Origin: JAJDUF01 sp965214295
GTDB lineage: Bacteria; Chloroflexota; UBA11872; UBA12225; JAJDUF01
DNA: 64,000 bases
NCBI GenBank assembly: GCA_965214295.1
Contig: OZ243944.1
Span: 1,488,001-1,552,000, forward strand
Reading direction: 5' to 3'
The position numbers and the translations under genes are program-made. The stretch's first letter is position 1, and each line of letters opens with the position of its first letter. Below, in pieces: positions 1 to 8,757 of this stretch. Under the pieces are notes generated by a model. It saw only the letters and a list, made by a program, of their open reading frames with translations. It had not been told where the DNA came from and did not search any database.

Positions 1-756
1 ACGCAGCAGGAGGGTACGCTGCTGCTACCACCACAGTACGAGGAAGGTCAGCCGCTCCCGACGATTGTCGAGATGTATGGGGGTGCAAAAGGATCAAGGT
101 ATCAGCATGTCTTCGGTGGGAGCGGAGCGATGGTGCCGGGGCAGTTCCTGGCGAGCCGCGGCTTTGCTGTCTTCTACCCGGACATGCCGATGGAGGAGCG
201 CGATCCCCGTCGCCAGTTGCCGGGGTTGGTGCTCCCGGCCGTCAACCGGCTGATTGATTTAGGTATTGCCGATCCGCAGCGCCTCGGCTTGATGGGAAAC
301 AGCTACGGGAGCTACTGCACGCTGGCCTTGCTGACGCAGACCGATCGCTTCCAGGCTGCCGTGGTCAGTGCAGTCTACGCGAACCTCACGAGCGTCTACG
401 GCGCGTTGGACGAGCACGGACATAGCCGGTGGCTCGGCTGGTGCGAGAGCGGACAAGCCCGTCTGGGAGGCTCCCTGTGGGAGCGGCGGGATGCCTACGT
501 CGAGAACTCGCCCCTTTTCTACCTCGACCGGGTGACCACGCCCCTGTTGATTGGCTGCGGGACAACGCTTGCCGAGGAGCCGGCGCAGGCGGGCGAGGTC
601 TTCAGCGCCCTGCGCCGGCTCGGCCAGCGCGTAGAGCTGCGATTATACGAGGGCGAGACCCACGCCCCTGGTGGGTGGTCGGAACCCAGTCACCGCGACT
701 TCGCAGATCGGGTAGTCCAGTGGTTTGCCACCCACCTCAACGGGGCCGAGGACTAG
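1..756 (+). CDS. S9-type (prolyl oligopeptidase-like) hydrolase, C-terminal part
   Basis: The reading frame is open from the first base of the window, so the 5' end lies outside. The visible 251 residues form an alpha/beta-hydrolase catalytic domain of the prolyl oligopeptidase/dipeptidyl peptidase class: a strand with PTIVEMYGG (oxyanion region), the nucleophile elbow GNSYGS, and a late LYEGETHAP segment that supplies the histidine. The usual acidic residue loop (typically LLIHGxxD) reads LLIGCGTTLAEEP, so the catalytic aspartate is not obvious. The missing upstream part would be expected to contain the beta-propeller. The gene ends 86 bp before the convergent flotillin gene. Family assignment is firm; substrate is unknown. 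Confidence 0.82.
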   Translation, partial: TQQEGTLLLPPQYEEGQPLPTIVEMYGGAKGSRYQHVFGGSGAMVPGQFLASRGFAVFYPDMPMEERDPRRQLPGLVLPAVNRLIDLGIADPQRLGLMGNSYGSYCTLALLTQTDRFQAAVVSAVYANLTSVYGALDEHGHSRWLGWCESGQARLGGSLWERRDAYVENSPLFYLDRVTTPLLIGCGTTLAEEPAQAGEVFSALRRLGQRVELRLYEGETHAPGGWSEPSHRDFADRVVQWFATHLNGAED

Positions 757-777
757 GAGGCTGGCCCCCACAACCCT

Positions 778-842
778 CCCTCGTTCCGACGGGAGAGGGA
801 ACACACCCGTCCCCCTGCCGCAGCGGGGGGACCATAGGGGGG
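778..842. repeat. GC-rich dispersed repeat between convergent genes
   Basis: The spacer holds CCCTCGTTCCGACGGGAGAG followed by a G-run hairpin (CCCCCTGCCGCAGCGGGGGG). The same motifs recur at 2398, 15535, 43013, 47631, 58776 and 60390. It could act as a two-way terminator between the S9 hydrolase and the flotillin gene. Confidence 0.5.
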
Positions 843-2207
843 CTACCCCTCTCCCGGCTCCGGTGGATTGGGCGGTGTGTCGGCGGCGGTTTGCGCGGCG
901 CCAGGCTGATCTGACGTCACCACGCCGGGCAGATGCTTCAAGGTGCCCAGCAAGTCGATGCCGGTCAGCGCCTCGACCAGCTCCGGCAGTTGGGCAACGG
1001 TGTTCGCAACGTCTCGCGTCACCTTGCTCGTCCCGGCGCCGTCCGCCTCACCGCCACCCCCGCTGATTACCACGATCCGATCCGTCTTCGCCAAGGGCTG
1101 CGCCACAGCATTAGCCACCGCCGGCAACGATTCGAACAGCTGTTGGAGCAGCGCCGCCTGGCCGTACTCTTTCCAAGCGTCAGCCTTCTGCTGCATCGCC
1201 TCGGCCTCCGCCAATCCACGTGCCTTGATCGCGTCGGCCTCGGCCTGTCCCCTGAGTCTCGTGGACGCCGCGTCCGCCTCCGCCTCGGCGAGGACCCGCG
1301 CCTTCTCTCCCTCAGCAGTAGTTTGTAGGCGATAGCGTTCGGCTTCCACGGGTCTCCTGACCGTCGCATCCAGCTCTCGCTCCCGGCGGATGATCTCCTG
1401 CTCCTGGATCTCGATCTGCTTCTGCCGCTCCACGACCTCGATCTGCAGCTCTTCCTCTCTGATCTGCTGCCTGGTCTTCGCCTCCTGAAGCGAATAGGCC
1501 AGCTCGGCCTCCGCCTTGCGCGCATTCACCTGCTGGTCATAGGCGGCTTTCTGGCTCTCGAAATCGCGCTGGGACTGGGCGATGCTGGTATCGGCCTCGA
1601 ACCGGGCCGCCTGACGTTGCTGCTCCGCCTGTGCTTCCTTGATGCCCGCGTCGCGCTGCGCTTGCGCTTCCCCGATGGCGGCATCGCGCTTGACTTCTTC
1701 CGTCCGGCGCACCCCGAGCGCTTCCAGATAGCCCTGCTCATCCTGAATATCCCGAATCGCAAAGCTGACGATCTCCAGTCCCATGTTGGTCATGTCGGCG
1801 GCGGCTACCTCGCGCACACGCTCCGCAAACGCCACGCGATCTTGGTAGATCTCCTCCACCGACATCGTTCCCAGAATGGCCCGCTGCTGTCCCTCCAACG
1901 TCTGCAGAGCGATGTCCGCTACCTCTCGGGGCGACTTCCCGAGGAACTGCTGCGCTGCTGTCCTGATGGCCTCTTCACCACGGCCGACCTTCACCTGGGC
2001 CACGCCGTCTACGGAGACCGCCACACCTTCCGAGGTGTAGACTTTGGGGGTGTTGACCGTCAGAGTCATAACCTCTAGGGAGAGATACTGCGCTTTTTGG
2101 ACGATAGGGAACACGAACTTCCGTCCCCCCACCTTGATGGTTGGCTGCTGCCCGCCACCCGAAACGATGAGCGCCTCGTTCGGCCCTGCCGTATGAAAAC
2201 CAGCCAC
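843..2207 (-). CDS. floT: flotillin / SPFH-domain protein
   Basis: This 454-residue protein has the SPFH (band 7) domain in roughly the first 170 residues, beginning AGPNEALIVSGGG and running through the flotillin signature region. A long Ala/Glu/Arg-rich coiled coil follows (about 170-360) with repeated AEAEA/QAEAD stretches, then a short C-terminal oligomerisation tail. Bacterial flotillins scaffold ordered membrane microdomains. Translation starts at a GTG with an excellent AGGAGGTG ribosome site six bases upstream. It lies directly downstream of nfeD on the same strand, the classic NfeD-flotillin pairing seen in many bacteria, so the two probably work together on membrane protein quality control. 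Confidence 0.92.
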   Translation of the reverse strand: MAGFHTAGPNEALIVSGGGQQPTIKVGGRKFVFPIVQKAQYLSLEVMTLTVNTPKVYTSEGVAVSVDGVAQVKVGRGEEAIRTAAQQFLGKSPREVADIALQTLEGQQRAILGTMSVEEIYQDRVAFAERVREVAAADMTNMGLEIVSFAIRDIQDEQGYLEALGVRRTEEVKRDAAIGEAQAQRDAGIKEAQAEQQRQAARFEADTSIAQSQRDFESQKAAYDQQVNARKAEAELAYSLQEAKTRQQIREEELQIEVVERQKQIEIQEQEIIRRERELDATVRRPVEAERYRLQTTAEGEKARVLAEAEADAASTRLRGQAEADAIKARGLAEAEAMQQKADAWKEYGQAALLQQLFESLPAVANAVAQPLAKTDRIVVISGGGGEADGAGTSKVTRDVANTVAQLPELVEALTGIDLLGTLKHLPGVVTSDQPGAAQTAADTPPNPPEPGEG

Positions 2208-2479
2208 GCTTCACCTCCTCGTGGTGCCTGCACCGCGTTGTGATGACCAACACCGCTCTACTACGTCATTACTATGAAAATAGCCCCCCTCCGTCATTCC
2301 GGCGCAAGCATGTCCTGTACCCCGATACGGGGCCGGAAGCTATCCCCCCACCTGCCGCTGCCGGAGTGACGGGCAACTTGCCCACTAGCGGCGGACTCCC
2401 CTCTCCCACGGGGAGAGGGGCCGGGGGGTGAGGTCCGGACAGTGGTGAGGAGCGCCGCAGCCAGCGGAAACGGCTCCTG
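2208..2479. repeat. nfeD-floT spacer with palindromic repeats
   Basis: The 272-bp spacer holds a degenerate CCGTCATTCCGGCGCAAGCA copy near 2290 and a strong palindrome CCCCTCTCCC-AC-GGGGAGAGGGG at 2398-2420, followed by CCGGGGGGTGAGG. No gene is visible. The spacer separates nfeD from floT, so co-transcription would have to read through the hairpin. Confidence 0.55.
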
Positions 2480-3895
2480 CTAGGGCCGCTCCACCTTTAG
2501 AATGTCGCCGTACACTCCGATGACCTTCACCTCCTCCCCGGCCCTAATCGGGTCGTTGGTATCGGCAGTTGCGGTCCACTCTTGGCTGTCCACCCACACT
2601 TTGCCCGCAGGCGCCAGGTCCGACGCGGCTACCCCCCACTCCCCCTCAAGGGCTGCTTCGGACGCCGAGATATAGCCCGAGGCAGTTCCCCCTTCCGTTC
2701 GGACCAAGCGCACAAAGGCGAGACCGGCGATAGCCGCGCTGCCTGCCAGCGCCCCGATCAGCCAGGGATTGACCATGAAGCTGGGTTCCGGGATGTCCGA
2801 GGTGCTGAAAAACCCGCCGAAAAGCAGCAACCCGCCCAGCGCCAAACAGACGACGCCACCGATGCCAAAGATGCTGACTCCCGGCTCTATAGTCTCCAGG
2901 TAGAACAACACCGGCGCGCACAAGAGGATGCCGACGGCCACCCAGTTCACCGGTAGATGTCCGAATCCCAGGAGAGACAGGGCCAGCGCGAGGCCGCCGA
3001 TAACTCCAGGACCGATAAAGCCAGGAATAACCGCCTCCACCAGCAGCCCCACCCCGCCGAGCACGAAGAGCAAGAACGCTAAGTTCGGGTTGGCCAAGAC
3101 GCCGAGAAAACTGTTGAGCAGGGTCGGTTCGATTGCGCGGATCTCAGTATTATGGGTTCGCAAGACAACCTCGCCGGCGGCGGTCGTGGCGCTCCGTCCA
3201 TCTAGCTCCGTAAGCAGATCGGCCATGTCGTCGGCGACGAAATCCACGATATCCAGCGTCACCGCCTCGCTCGCCGAATACGACCGTGCCTTTGTGACCG
3301 TTTCTTCGAGGGCCGCCGCGTTCCGGCCGCGCTGTTCGGCGATACCCCGGATAAATGCCCGCGAGTCCTCGTTGATCTTCTTGGCGAGGGTCGGCGGGAG
3401 GTCCTCGCCACCGGGCCGGACGGGGGAAGCCGCGCCGATAGTAGTGCCCGCGGCCATGGCTGCAAAGCTGGCGGACGCTGCGATGAAGGTGCCGGCCGAG
3501 GTAGCCTGTGCCCCGGACGGAGAGACGAAGACGACGATGGGAACCTCCGCGCTGAGGATAGCCCCGACGATATCCCGGGTAGAGCTGTACAATCCACCCG
3601 GAGTATCGAGCGTGATGACCAACAGCTCGGCCCCCTCCTCGGTTGCTTTGGCGATCCCCCTGGCCAGCTGCCGCGCGCTCAGAGCGTCTATGGTGCCGTC
3701 CAGAGCAATGACTGCGACCGTAGGATCGGCCGCAGCAGCGGAGAAGGGACTCGCGACGCTCAGGAGCACTCCCCCCACTAGCAAGAGAATCGCTATGGCG
3801 CGCAGCATCAGTCGCCCGCGACGGACGATCCGCGGGGCCCAACCTCGGCACGACACGGAGTGGGCCTGTCCAGGCGTTAGACTGGTGGAACTCAT
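2480..3895 (-). CDS. nfeD: NfeD-family membrane-bound serine protease (ClpP class)
   Basis: The protein has an N-terminal hydrophobic segment (MLRAIAILLLVGGVLLSV) ending in an Ala-rich cleavage region. A ClpP/SppA-like protease domain follows (VAVIALDGTIDALSARQLARG; LLVITLDTPGG; VFVSPSGAQATSAGTF with the nucleophile serine region). Next come four to five membrane segments and a C-terminal OB-fold NfeD domain (GEWGVAASDLAPAGKVWV...). The start at 3895 is chosen because AGGAGGTG sits six bases before this ATG; an in-frame GTG nine bases upstream overlaps that ribosome site. This is the long NfeD type (NfeD1b-like), which normally partners the downstream flotillin. Confidence 0.9.
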   Translation of the reverse strand: MSSTSLTPGQAHSVSCRGWAPRIVRRGRLMLRAIAILLLVGGVLLSVASPFSAAAADPTVAVIALDGTIDALSARQLARGIAKATEEGAELLVITLDTPGGLYSSTRDIVGAILSAEVPIVVFVSPSGAQATSAGTFIAASASFAAMAAGTTIGAASPVRPGGEDLPPTLAKKINEDSRAFIRGIAEQRGRNAAALEETVTKARSYSASEAVTLDIVDFVADDMADLLTELDGRSATTAAGEVVLRTHNTEIRAIEPTLLNSFLGVLANPNLAFLLFVLGGVGLLVEAVIPGFIGPGVIGGLALALSLLGFGHLPVNWVAVGILLCAPVLFYLETIEPGVSIFGIGGVVCLALGGLLLFGGFFSTSDIPEPSFMVNPWLIGALAGSAAIAGLAFVRLVRTEGGTASGYISASEAALEGEWGVAASDLAPAGKVWVDSQEWTATADTNDPIRAGEEVKVIGVYGDILKVERP

Positions 3896-3955
3896 AGTGA
3901 GCACCTCCTGGGTATCCTAACTCACCTTGTCCCTAAAGTATTCTACGCTCACCAT

Positions 3956-4030
3956 GACCGGCGTGCCAGGAACGCACTTGTGAGGCGAATTTTCGCTGGT
4001 TGGCACCCGGCTACCATGACTTTGCCGGTC
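3956..4030 (+). promoter_or_regulatory. structured leader upstream of tupA (candidate cis-regulatory RNA or operator)
   Basis: GACCGGC (3956-3962) is complementary to GCCGGTC (4024-4030), GTGCCA (3963-3968) to TGGCAC (4001-4006), and an inner GCGA/TCGC hairpin lies at 3985-3996. A second segment CCGGC (4008-4012) can pair with the same GCCGG, giving two mutually exclusive folds. The octamer ACCATGAC also occurs twice (3951 and 4013). The element sits between divergent nfeD and tupA, 45 bases before the tupA start. I cannot match it to the molybdenum/tungsten cofactor riboswitch consensus by eye. Confidence 0.4.
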
Positions 4031-4075
4031 GGATACTCCCCTGGTTTGCAAACTACTACAAGGGCGCCGATATAG

Positions 4076-4957
4076 ATGGATAGGCGTGCAGTAGGCCATA
4101 TCATCCTGGTCGTGCCGCTCCTGTTCTTGGGGTGCCAGCGCGGCCCGGCCCCCTCCGCCGCGCCAGGCACCGCTGTTCCGCAGCCGGCGCATCCCGATAT
4201 GATCTTGCTGACCACGACCAGCGTCCGGGACAGCGGCTTGCTGGATATTCTGGTCGCCGATTTCCAGCGGCGGACCGGCTACCGCGTCAAGCCTATCGTG
4301 GCCGGCTCCGGTCAGGTTTTGGCGCTCGGAGCCAACGGAGAAGGAGACGTGCTGCTGACCCACTCGCCGGTGGCCGAGGTAGCATGGCTCGCGGCGGGAC
4401 ACGGACTGGAGCGGCGGCTGGTGATGTTCAACGATTTCCTCATCGTCGGCCCCCCCGACGACCCGGCCGGGGTACGGGATAGCCCCTCGACCAGCGCCGC
4501 GTTGCAGCGCGTGGCGTCGCAGCGGGCGCTCTTCATCTCGCGGGGCGACCAGTCCGGTACACATACGCGGGAGCGCCAGCTCTGGCAGCAAGCCGGCATC
4601 GTGCCGGCCGGGAGTTGGTACCAGGAAAGCGGGACCGGTCAAGGCCAATCCCTCCAGATTGCCTCGCAGAAGCGCGGCTACGTGTTGACTGATCGCGGCA
4701 CATACTTGGTCCAGCGCCTGGCGCTGGCGCTCGTCCCGTTGGTCGAGCGCACCGGCCCGGAATTACTGAATATCTATCATGTGCTAACCGTCAACCCGGC
4801 CCGCGGACAACGAGTCAACGCGGCTGGCGGCCGCACTTTCGCCGAGTACATCGTCGGACCGGCGGCCCAAACGCTGATCGGCTCTTTTGGCATTGAGCAG
4901 TATGGGGAGCCTGTATTTACCCCCGCCGCTGGCCGTGAGGTAGCCGATCTCCCCTAG
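4076..4957 (+). CDS. tupA: tungstate ABC transporter, substrate-binding lipoprotein
   Basis: This 293-residue protein begins with a lipoprotein signal (hydrophobic LVVPLLFLGC, lipidated Cys about residue 21) and a Pro/Ala linker. It then has the TupA signature LLTTTSVRDSGLLDIL, followed by GSGQVLALG, DVLLTHSP, NDFLIVGPP, SRGDQSGTH and GSWYQESG, which line the oxyanion pocket in this family. It would capture tungstate (or molybdate) outside the membrane for TupB/TupC, which follow on the same strand. The ATG at 4076 has AAGGG eleven bases upstream, rather far. The downstream spacer contains a TGTAGGGGCGCGAT repeat. Confidence 0.9.
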   Translation: MDRRAVGHIILVVPLLFLGCQRGPAPSAAPGTAVPQPAHPDMILLTTTSVRDSGLLDILVADFQRRTGYRVKPIVAGSGQVLALGANGEGDVLLTHSPVAEVAWLAAGHGLERRLVMFNDFLIVGPPDDPAGVRDSPSTSAALQRVASQRALFISRGDQSGTHTRERQLWQQAGIVPAGSWYQESGTGQGQSLQIASQKRGYVLTDRGTYLVQRLALALVPLVERTGPELLNIYHVLTVNPARGQRVNAAGGRTFAEYIVGPAAQTLIGSFGIEQYGEPVFTPAAGREVADLP

Positions 4958-4988
4958 TGCGTCTTCGGATGACTTTGTGGACATTTCC

Positions 4989-5012
4989 TGTAGGGGCGCG
5001 ATCAATCGTGCC
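4989..5012. repeat. TGTAGGGGCGCGAT dispersed repeat
   Basis: The tupA-tupB spacer contains TGTAGGGGCGCGAT followed by CGTGCC. Nearly the same string appears at 47570-47593. It belongs to a family of short 'GTAGGGGC' repeats common in intergenic DNA of some bacteria. Confidence 0.55.
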
Positions 5013-5108
5013 CTGGGCGCCATGAATGATGCCTCTACGCAAGGCCCACAAGAGGTCCTGATTTTGCACTAGGTAGGGAATGTGCTAGACGAGATAGAGG
5101 GAGCGGGT

Positions 5109-5807
5109 ATGGAAGTAATCTGGGACGGTCTCCGGGAAGCCATCGCGATCATCCTGAGCGGCGACCGTGAGGTCGGGCAAATCACGTTGCTGTCGCTGCA
5201 AGTCTCGGCCACGGCTACCGTGCTCAGTCTCGTAGTGGGTATCCCGCTCGGGGCGCTCCTAGCGTTCGGTCGGTTTCCGGGGCGCCGGCTGGCGCTAGGC
5301 GCGGCCCATACCGGCATGGGGTTACCGCCGGTCGTCGCCGGCCTAGTCGTGACCATTCTGCTCTGGCGCAGCGGGCCGTTGGGCATGCTCAACATCCTGT
5401 ACACGCCGGCGGCCATCGTGCTGGCCCAATGGACCATCGCCGTACCGATTGTCACCGCGCTGTCCGCAGCCGCACTCCAGCAGCTCGATTCCCGCCTCCG
5501 CCTTCAGTTGCTGGCGCTCGGCGCCTCGCGCCTCCAGGTGCTCTGGCTCCTGGCAAAGGAAGCCCGCTTACCGCTCCTGGCGGCGGCGATGGCCGGCTTC
5601 GGCGGCGTGATTTCCGAGGTGGGTGCCAGCATGATGGTGGGCGGCAACATCGCCGGGCAGACCCGAGTCCTGACGACGGCGACAGTCTTGGAGACGAGCC
5701 GGGGCAACTTCGATCGGGCCATCGCCCTCTCCGTGCTCCTACTGGTCCTCGTCTACACTGTCAATATGATCCTCACCTGGATACAACAGCGCGGCCGGGC
5801 CTCCTGA
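5109..5807 (+). CDS. tupB: tungstate ABC transporter, permease
   Basis: A 232-residue integral membrane permease of the binding-protein-dependent type with about five or six helices. The EAA loop is readable as QLLALGASRLQVLWLLAKEARLP, the contact point for the ATPase, and GFGGVISEVGASMMVGGNI is typical of TupB/ModB. The start at 5109 is preferred because GAGGGAG lies five bases upstream; a GTG at 5082 would add nine residues. It is followed 101 bp later by tupC, completing the transporter. Confidence 0.9.
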   Translation: MEVIWDGLREAIAIILSGDREVGQITLLSLQVSATATVLSLVVGIPLGALLAFGRFPGRRLALGAAHTGMGLPPVVAGLVVTILLWRSGPLGMLNILYTPAAIVLAQWTIAVPIVTALSAAALQQLDSRLRLQLLALGASRLQVLWLLAKEARLPLLAAAMAGFGGVISEVGASMMVGGNIAGQTRVLTTATVLETSRGNFDRAIALSVLLLVLVYTVNMILTWIQQRGRAS

Positions 5808-5908
5808 GCCGCAGCCCCGGCCCCACTGCCGTTGCTTCACCGGTTCGACGGGTCTGAACCACCGGTACCACAGCGCATCGAGAATATGGCACCGACGCTA
5901 CAACGACT

Positions 5909-7249
5909 ATGACCTCTCCGCTGCGTGCCCTGCGCGCCCTATGGCCACAGAAAAGAGCGAGCGCCGGCGCCGCGCCGGCTACTCCCGCGCCCGCGGCGCT
6001 CCCACCCACCCGCGTTGTTCCACCACACCATCCGACGGATGATGCCGGCCGGGTGTGTCACCTGGCGCTGCGCGGCATCCGCGCCGAGCGCACCGGGCAC
6101 GTCGTCCTCGACGTGCCGGACCTGGAGCTATATCGCGGCGAAGTGCTGGTCGTGGTGGGGCCGAACGGTGCCGGGAAGAGCACGCTGCTGCGTGTGATGG
6201 GGCTATTGGAGCAGCCGGCCGCCGGTCAGCTGTTCTACGCTGGCGCGCCGCTGCGGCGCTCCGGCGAGCTGACCTACCGCCGCCGCCTGGCGGCCGTCTT
6301 TCAGCAGCCGCTGCTGCTCCACGGTTCGGTCGCGGATAACGTTGCCACCGGGCTGCGCCTGCGGGGTGTGCCGCGGCGAGAGATTCGGCCGCGCGTGGAG
6401 CGTTGGCTGCACCGACTCGGCATCCCGGCGCTGGCGCGGCGCTCCGTACACACCCTCTCCGGTGGCGAGGCCCAACGGGTCAGTCTGGCCCGCGCGTTCG
6501 CCGTCGAACCGGAGCTGATCCTGCTCGACGAACCCTTTGCCTCACTCGATGCGCCGACACGAGCGACCCTCACGGCCGAGATGCGCGACCTGCTCGCCGA
6601 GACGAGTACAACGGCCGTGTGGGTGACGCACGAGCGCGACGAGGCACTCACGCTGGGCCATCGGATGGTCGTCTTGCTCGACGGACGGCTCTGCCAAGTG
6701 GGCACGCCGACGAGCGTCTTCGGTCAGCCGGCCAATACGCAGGTGGCGGCGTTCCTCGGTGTCGAGACCGTGCTGCGCGGGCATGTGACGGCGGCCGACC
6801 GGGGCACCGTCACCGTTGTCCTCGACGGCACTACGCCGCCCGTGACCGTCGCCGTGGCCGGCGCTTGGCCGGTCGGCAGCCAGGTGTACGCTTGCCTCCG
6901 CCCGGAGGATGTGACCCTCCTGACCGCTGGGCCGGCACAACCCAATGTGGATCAAGGTGGTGCCGACCGCGCGGCTTCGGCAGCGCCGGACGAGCAGGGG
7001 GACCGGTGGTGGCTCTCGGACGATGTCCAACACCGGCTCTTTGCCGGCCTGAGTGCGCGCAATGCCTGGCCGGGTCAGGTGCAAAAGGTCGAGCCACGCG
7101 GCCTGTTGGCGCGTGTTGCCGTTGATTGCGGCTTTCCGGTGATCGCCCTCGTCACCCGTGCCGCGGTGGACGAGCTGGACTTGGCGCCTGGCCGGGCCGT
7201 CATCGCCACTGCCAAAGCCACGGCCATCCACCTCGTCACGGCAGCGTAG
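5909..7249 (+). CDS. tupC: tungstate ABC transporter, ATP-binding protein
   Basis: This ATPase has Walker A GPNGAGKST, Q-loop FQQPLLLHG, the signature LSGGEAQR, Walker B LILLDEPFASLD and the switch histidine in WVTHERDEA. A roughly 45-residue Pro/Ala-rich N-terminal extension precedes the nucleotide-binding domain. From about residue 265 a C-terminal regulatory region with beta-rich TOBE/MOP character follows (GHVTAADRGTVTVVLDG; QVYACLRPEDVTLL), repeated further on, which in ModC/TupC relatives can bind oxyanion. At 446 residues it is longer than minimal TupC. Third gene of the tupABC cluster. Confidence 0.9.
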   Translation: MTSPLRALRALWPQKRASAGAAPATPAPAALPPTRVVPPHHPTDDAGRVCHLALRGIRAERTGHVVLDVPDLELYRGEVLVVVGPNGAGKSTLLRVMGLLEQPAAGQLFYAGAPLRRSGELTYRRRLAAVFQQPLLLHGSVADNVATGLRLRGVPRREIRPRVERWLHRLGIPALARRSVHTLSGGEAQRVSLARAFAVEPELILLDEPFASLDAPTRATLTAEMRDLLAETSTTAVWVTHERDEALTLGHRMVVLLDGRLCQVGTPTSVFGQPANTQVAAFLGVETVLRGHVTAADRGTVTVVLDGTTPPVTVAVAGAWPVGSQVYACLRPEDVTLLTAGPAQPNVDQGGADRAASAAPDEQGDRWWLSDDVQHRLFAGLSARNAWPGQVQKVEPRGLLARVAVDCGFPVIALVTRAAVDELDLAPGRAVIATAKATAIHLVTAA

Positions 7250-7268
7250 CCTTGGCGGCATCCTGGTG

Positions 7269-7409
7269 ATGACTACCCGCACAGCCTGGCGCTGGACCGA
7301 AATAGATCCACTGGGCCAGGCCGGACAGTTTGTCGGCTATGTGCAGACCGCTTATCTGCCAAATCGCTTGCTGCGTCGGTCCCACTTACAGTGGGAGCAC
7401 CGTCCATGA
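7269..7409 (+). CDS. possible small protein coupled to next gene
   Basis: A 46-codon frame (begins MTTRTAWRWTEIDPL) whose stop overlaps the next start as ATGA. The overlap geometry is that of translationally coupled bacterial gene pairs, and Trp/Tyr-containing codons look coding, but there is no good ribosome site and no family I recognise. It might form a two-gene unit with the following 113-residue protein. Confidence 0.35.
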   Translation: MTTRTAWRWTEIDPLGQAGQFVGYVQTAYLPNRLLRRSHLQWEHRP

Positions 7410-7747
7410 GCACGCCGACTGCCGTCACCAATGTAGTCGAGCAGGTCATCGCCGGCTTGGCTGAGGCTACCTGGGACTATCTCGCCGACATCGGCTGGAT
7501 GGAAGTCATCTTGCCGGGTGGTAGCGGTCGCGGGGGAGTTGCTTACCTCGTCGGTGACGATCTCTACGTGCGCCTCGATGTCGAAAATGGTGACCCGCTT
7601 AGTGTTAGCATCCCGGCGCTCGATTCCTGGCTAGCGGAGCAAGAGGGCCGAGCGTTCTCGATACCTAGCACGCCCATTGACTATGCTGCTGCACGTCAGC
7701 GCCTAGAGCGCGTACTGCGGGCCGGCCCAGAGTTAGCTGCCCGTTAG
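7406..7747 (+). CDS. hypothetical protein
   Basis: A 113-residue acidic soluble protein (starts MSTPTAVTNVVEQVIAG). No signal peptide or membrane segment is seen. An amphipathic helix with TWDYLADIGWMEV is followed by a beta-rich middle (GGVAYLVGDDLYVRLDVENG) and a C-terminal helix rich in Arg/Leu. The start at 7406 is chosen over an in-frame ATG at 7391 because it forms an ATGA overlap with the upstream small frame and has GTGGGAG eight bases upstream. I recognise no family. Confidence 0.55.
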   Translation: MSTPTAVTNVVEQVIAGLAEATWDYLADIGWMEVILPGGSGRGGVAYLVGDDLYVRLDVENGDPLSVSIPALDSWLAEQEGRAFSIPSTPIDYAAARQRLERVLRAGPELAAR

Positions 7748-7800
7748 CGCGGGAGCAGCCTGGCGATGCTACCGGAGGCGCCAACCGAACGGGCGGCGCT

Positions 7801-8706
7801 TCAGCCGCTCCCCTCTCCGAGATCTGCGAGGCGTGCGCGCAGCCGCACGACTTCCTGATCGAGGCGAGCGCGCGCCTGGGACTCGGCATCCGCCGCGGCT
7901 TCGGCTTCACGTCGCGCAACTTCAGCTTGCTGGCGCGCAGTTTGTTCTTCGTGCAGCGCGGTTTCGATCTGCTCTTGTCTTGTTTCGGCTTTGATGAGTG
8001 CGACTTCAGCCTGGTAGCGCGCCGATTTTTCTTGATCCAGCGCGGCCTCGACGCCATCGCGCGCGGCACGCATCTCGGCGATTGTTTCCAGCCACTCCCC
8101 GGAGGCGGGGTCGCGCAGTCCCAGCCTGCCATCGCGCCGCAGCCGGACCTCCAGCCCCAGTTCCGGGCTGAGGTATCCCGGCTCCTCGGTCAGGAGCGGC
8201 ATCTCCCGGTAAGCGGGTCCATTCGCCCTGTCTTCGGCCAGTACCCAGGCTTGTAACCGGGGGGCCAGGTAATCGCCGGTAGGATCGTACATGTAGTATT
8301 CGCGCACCCCCAGTTCTGCGTAGAGGTGGCGTTTCCGGCCGGTATCCTCCCGGCGTGTCGAGCTTGAGGTGACCTCGAAGACAACTTGCGGCGCGCGCCC
8401 CTCCTCCCACAGCTTGACCACCCGCCGCCGGTATTGGCGCACGCCCTTGATTACCAGTGCATCCGGTGCCACCGAGCGGCGCGGATCGCCTTCGACGTAA
8501 TAGACGAGGATGTTCCCCGAGACGTACACGTCATCGCTTTGCCTCGCAAACCATTGTCGGAGCATGAAAATCACGTCCAGCATGATGTCCCGGTGCAGAC
8601 CACTTTCGGCCATCGGCTTCCCATCGCTGTCGGGGTAATAAACGCCGTCGCTCGGTGCCGAGCGTAGGACTGTGGGAGTTGCGGTCATCGGTTCGGTAGT
8701 CATCAT
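7801..8706 (-). CDS. Uma2-family (DUF820) putative endonuclease with coiled-coil tail
   Basis: The first 200 residues match the Uma2/DUF820 family, whose fold is a PD-(D/E)xK nuclease: a HRDIMLDVIFMLRQWF helix, RRSVAPDALVIKGV, VVFEVTSSSTRRED with the catalytic-type Glu, and KRHLYAELGVREYYMYDP. Residues about 210-300 form a long charged coiled coil (AEMRAARDGVEAALDQ onward). Such genes are highly amplified in cyanobacteria and Chloroflexota, and their physiological role is unproven. A TATACT box lies 19 bases before the tandem ATGs with GAGGGG between, so this gene probably has its own promoter. Confidence 0.85.
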   Translation of the reverse strand: MMTTEPMTATPTVLRSAPSDGVYYPDSDGKPMAESGLHRDIMLDVIFMLRQWFARQSDDVYVSGNILVYYVEGDPRRSVAPDALVIKGVRQYRRRVVKLWEEGRAPQVVFEVTSSSTRREDTGRKRHLYAELGVREYYMYDPTGDYLAPRLQAWVLAEDRANGPAYREMPLLTEEPGYLSPELGLEVRLRRDGRLGLRDPASGEWLETIAEMRAARDGVEAALDQEKSARYQAEVALIKAETRQEQIETALHEEQTARQQAEVARREAEAAADAESQARARLDQEVVRLRARLADLGEGSG

Positions 8707-8757
8707 CTTCTACGGCCCCTCACACAGTATAGACACCCCGCGGAGACGTGGCTCCCG

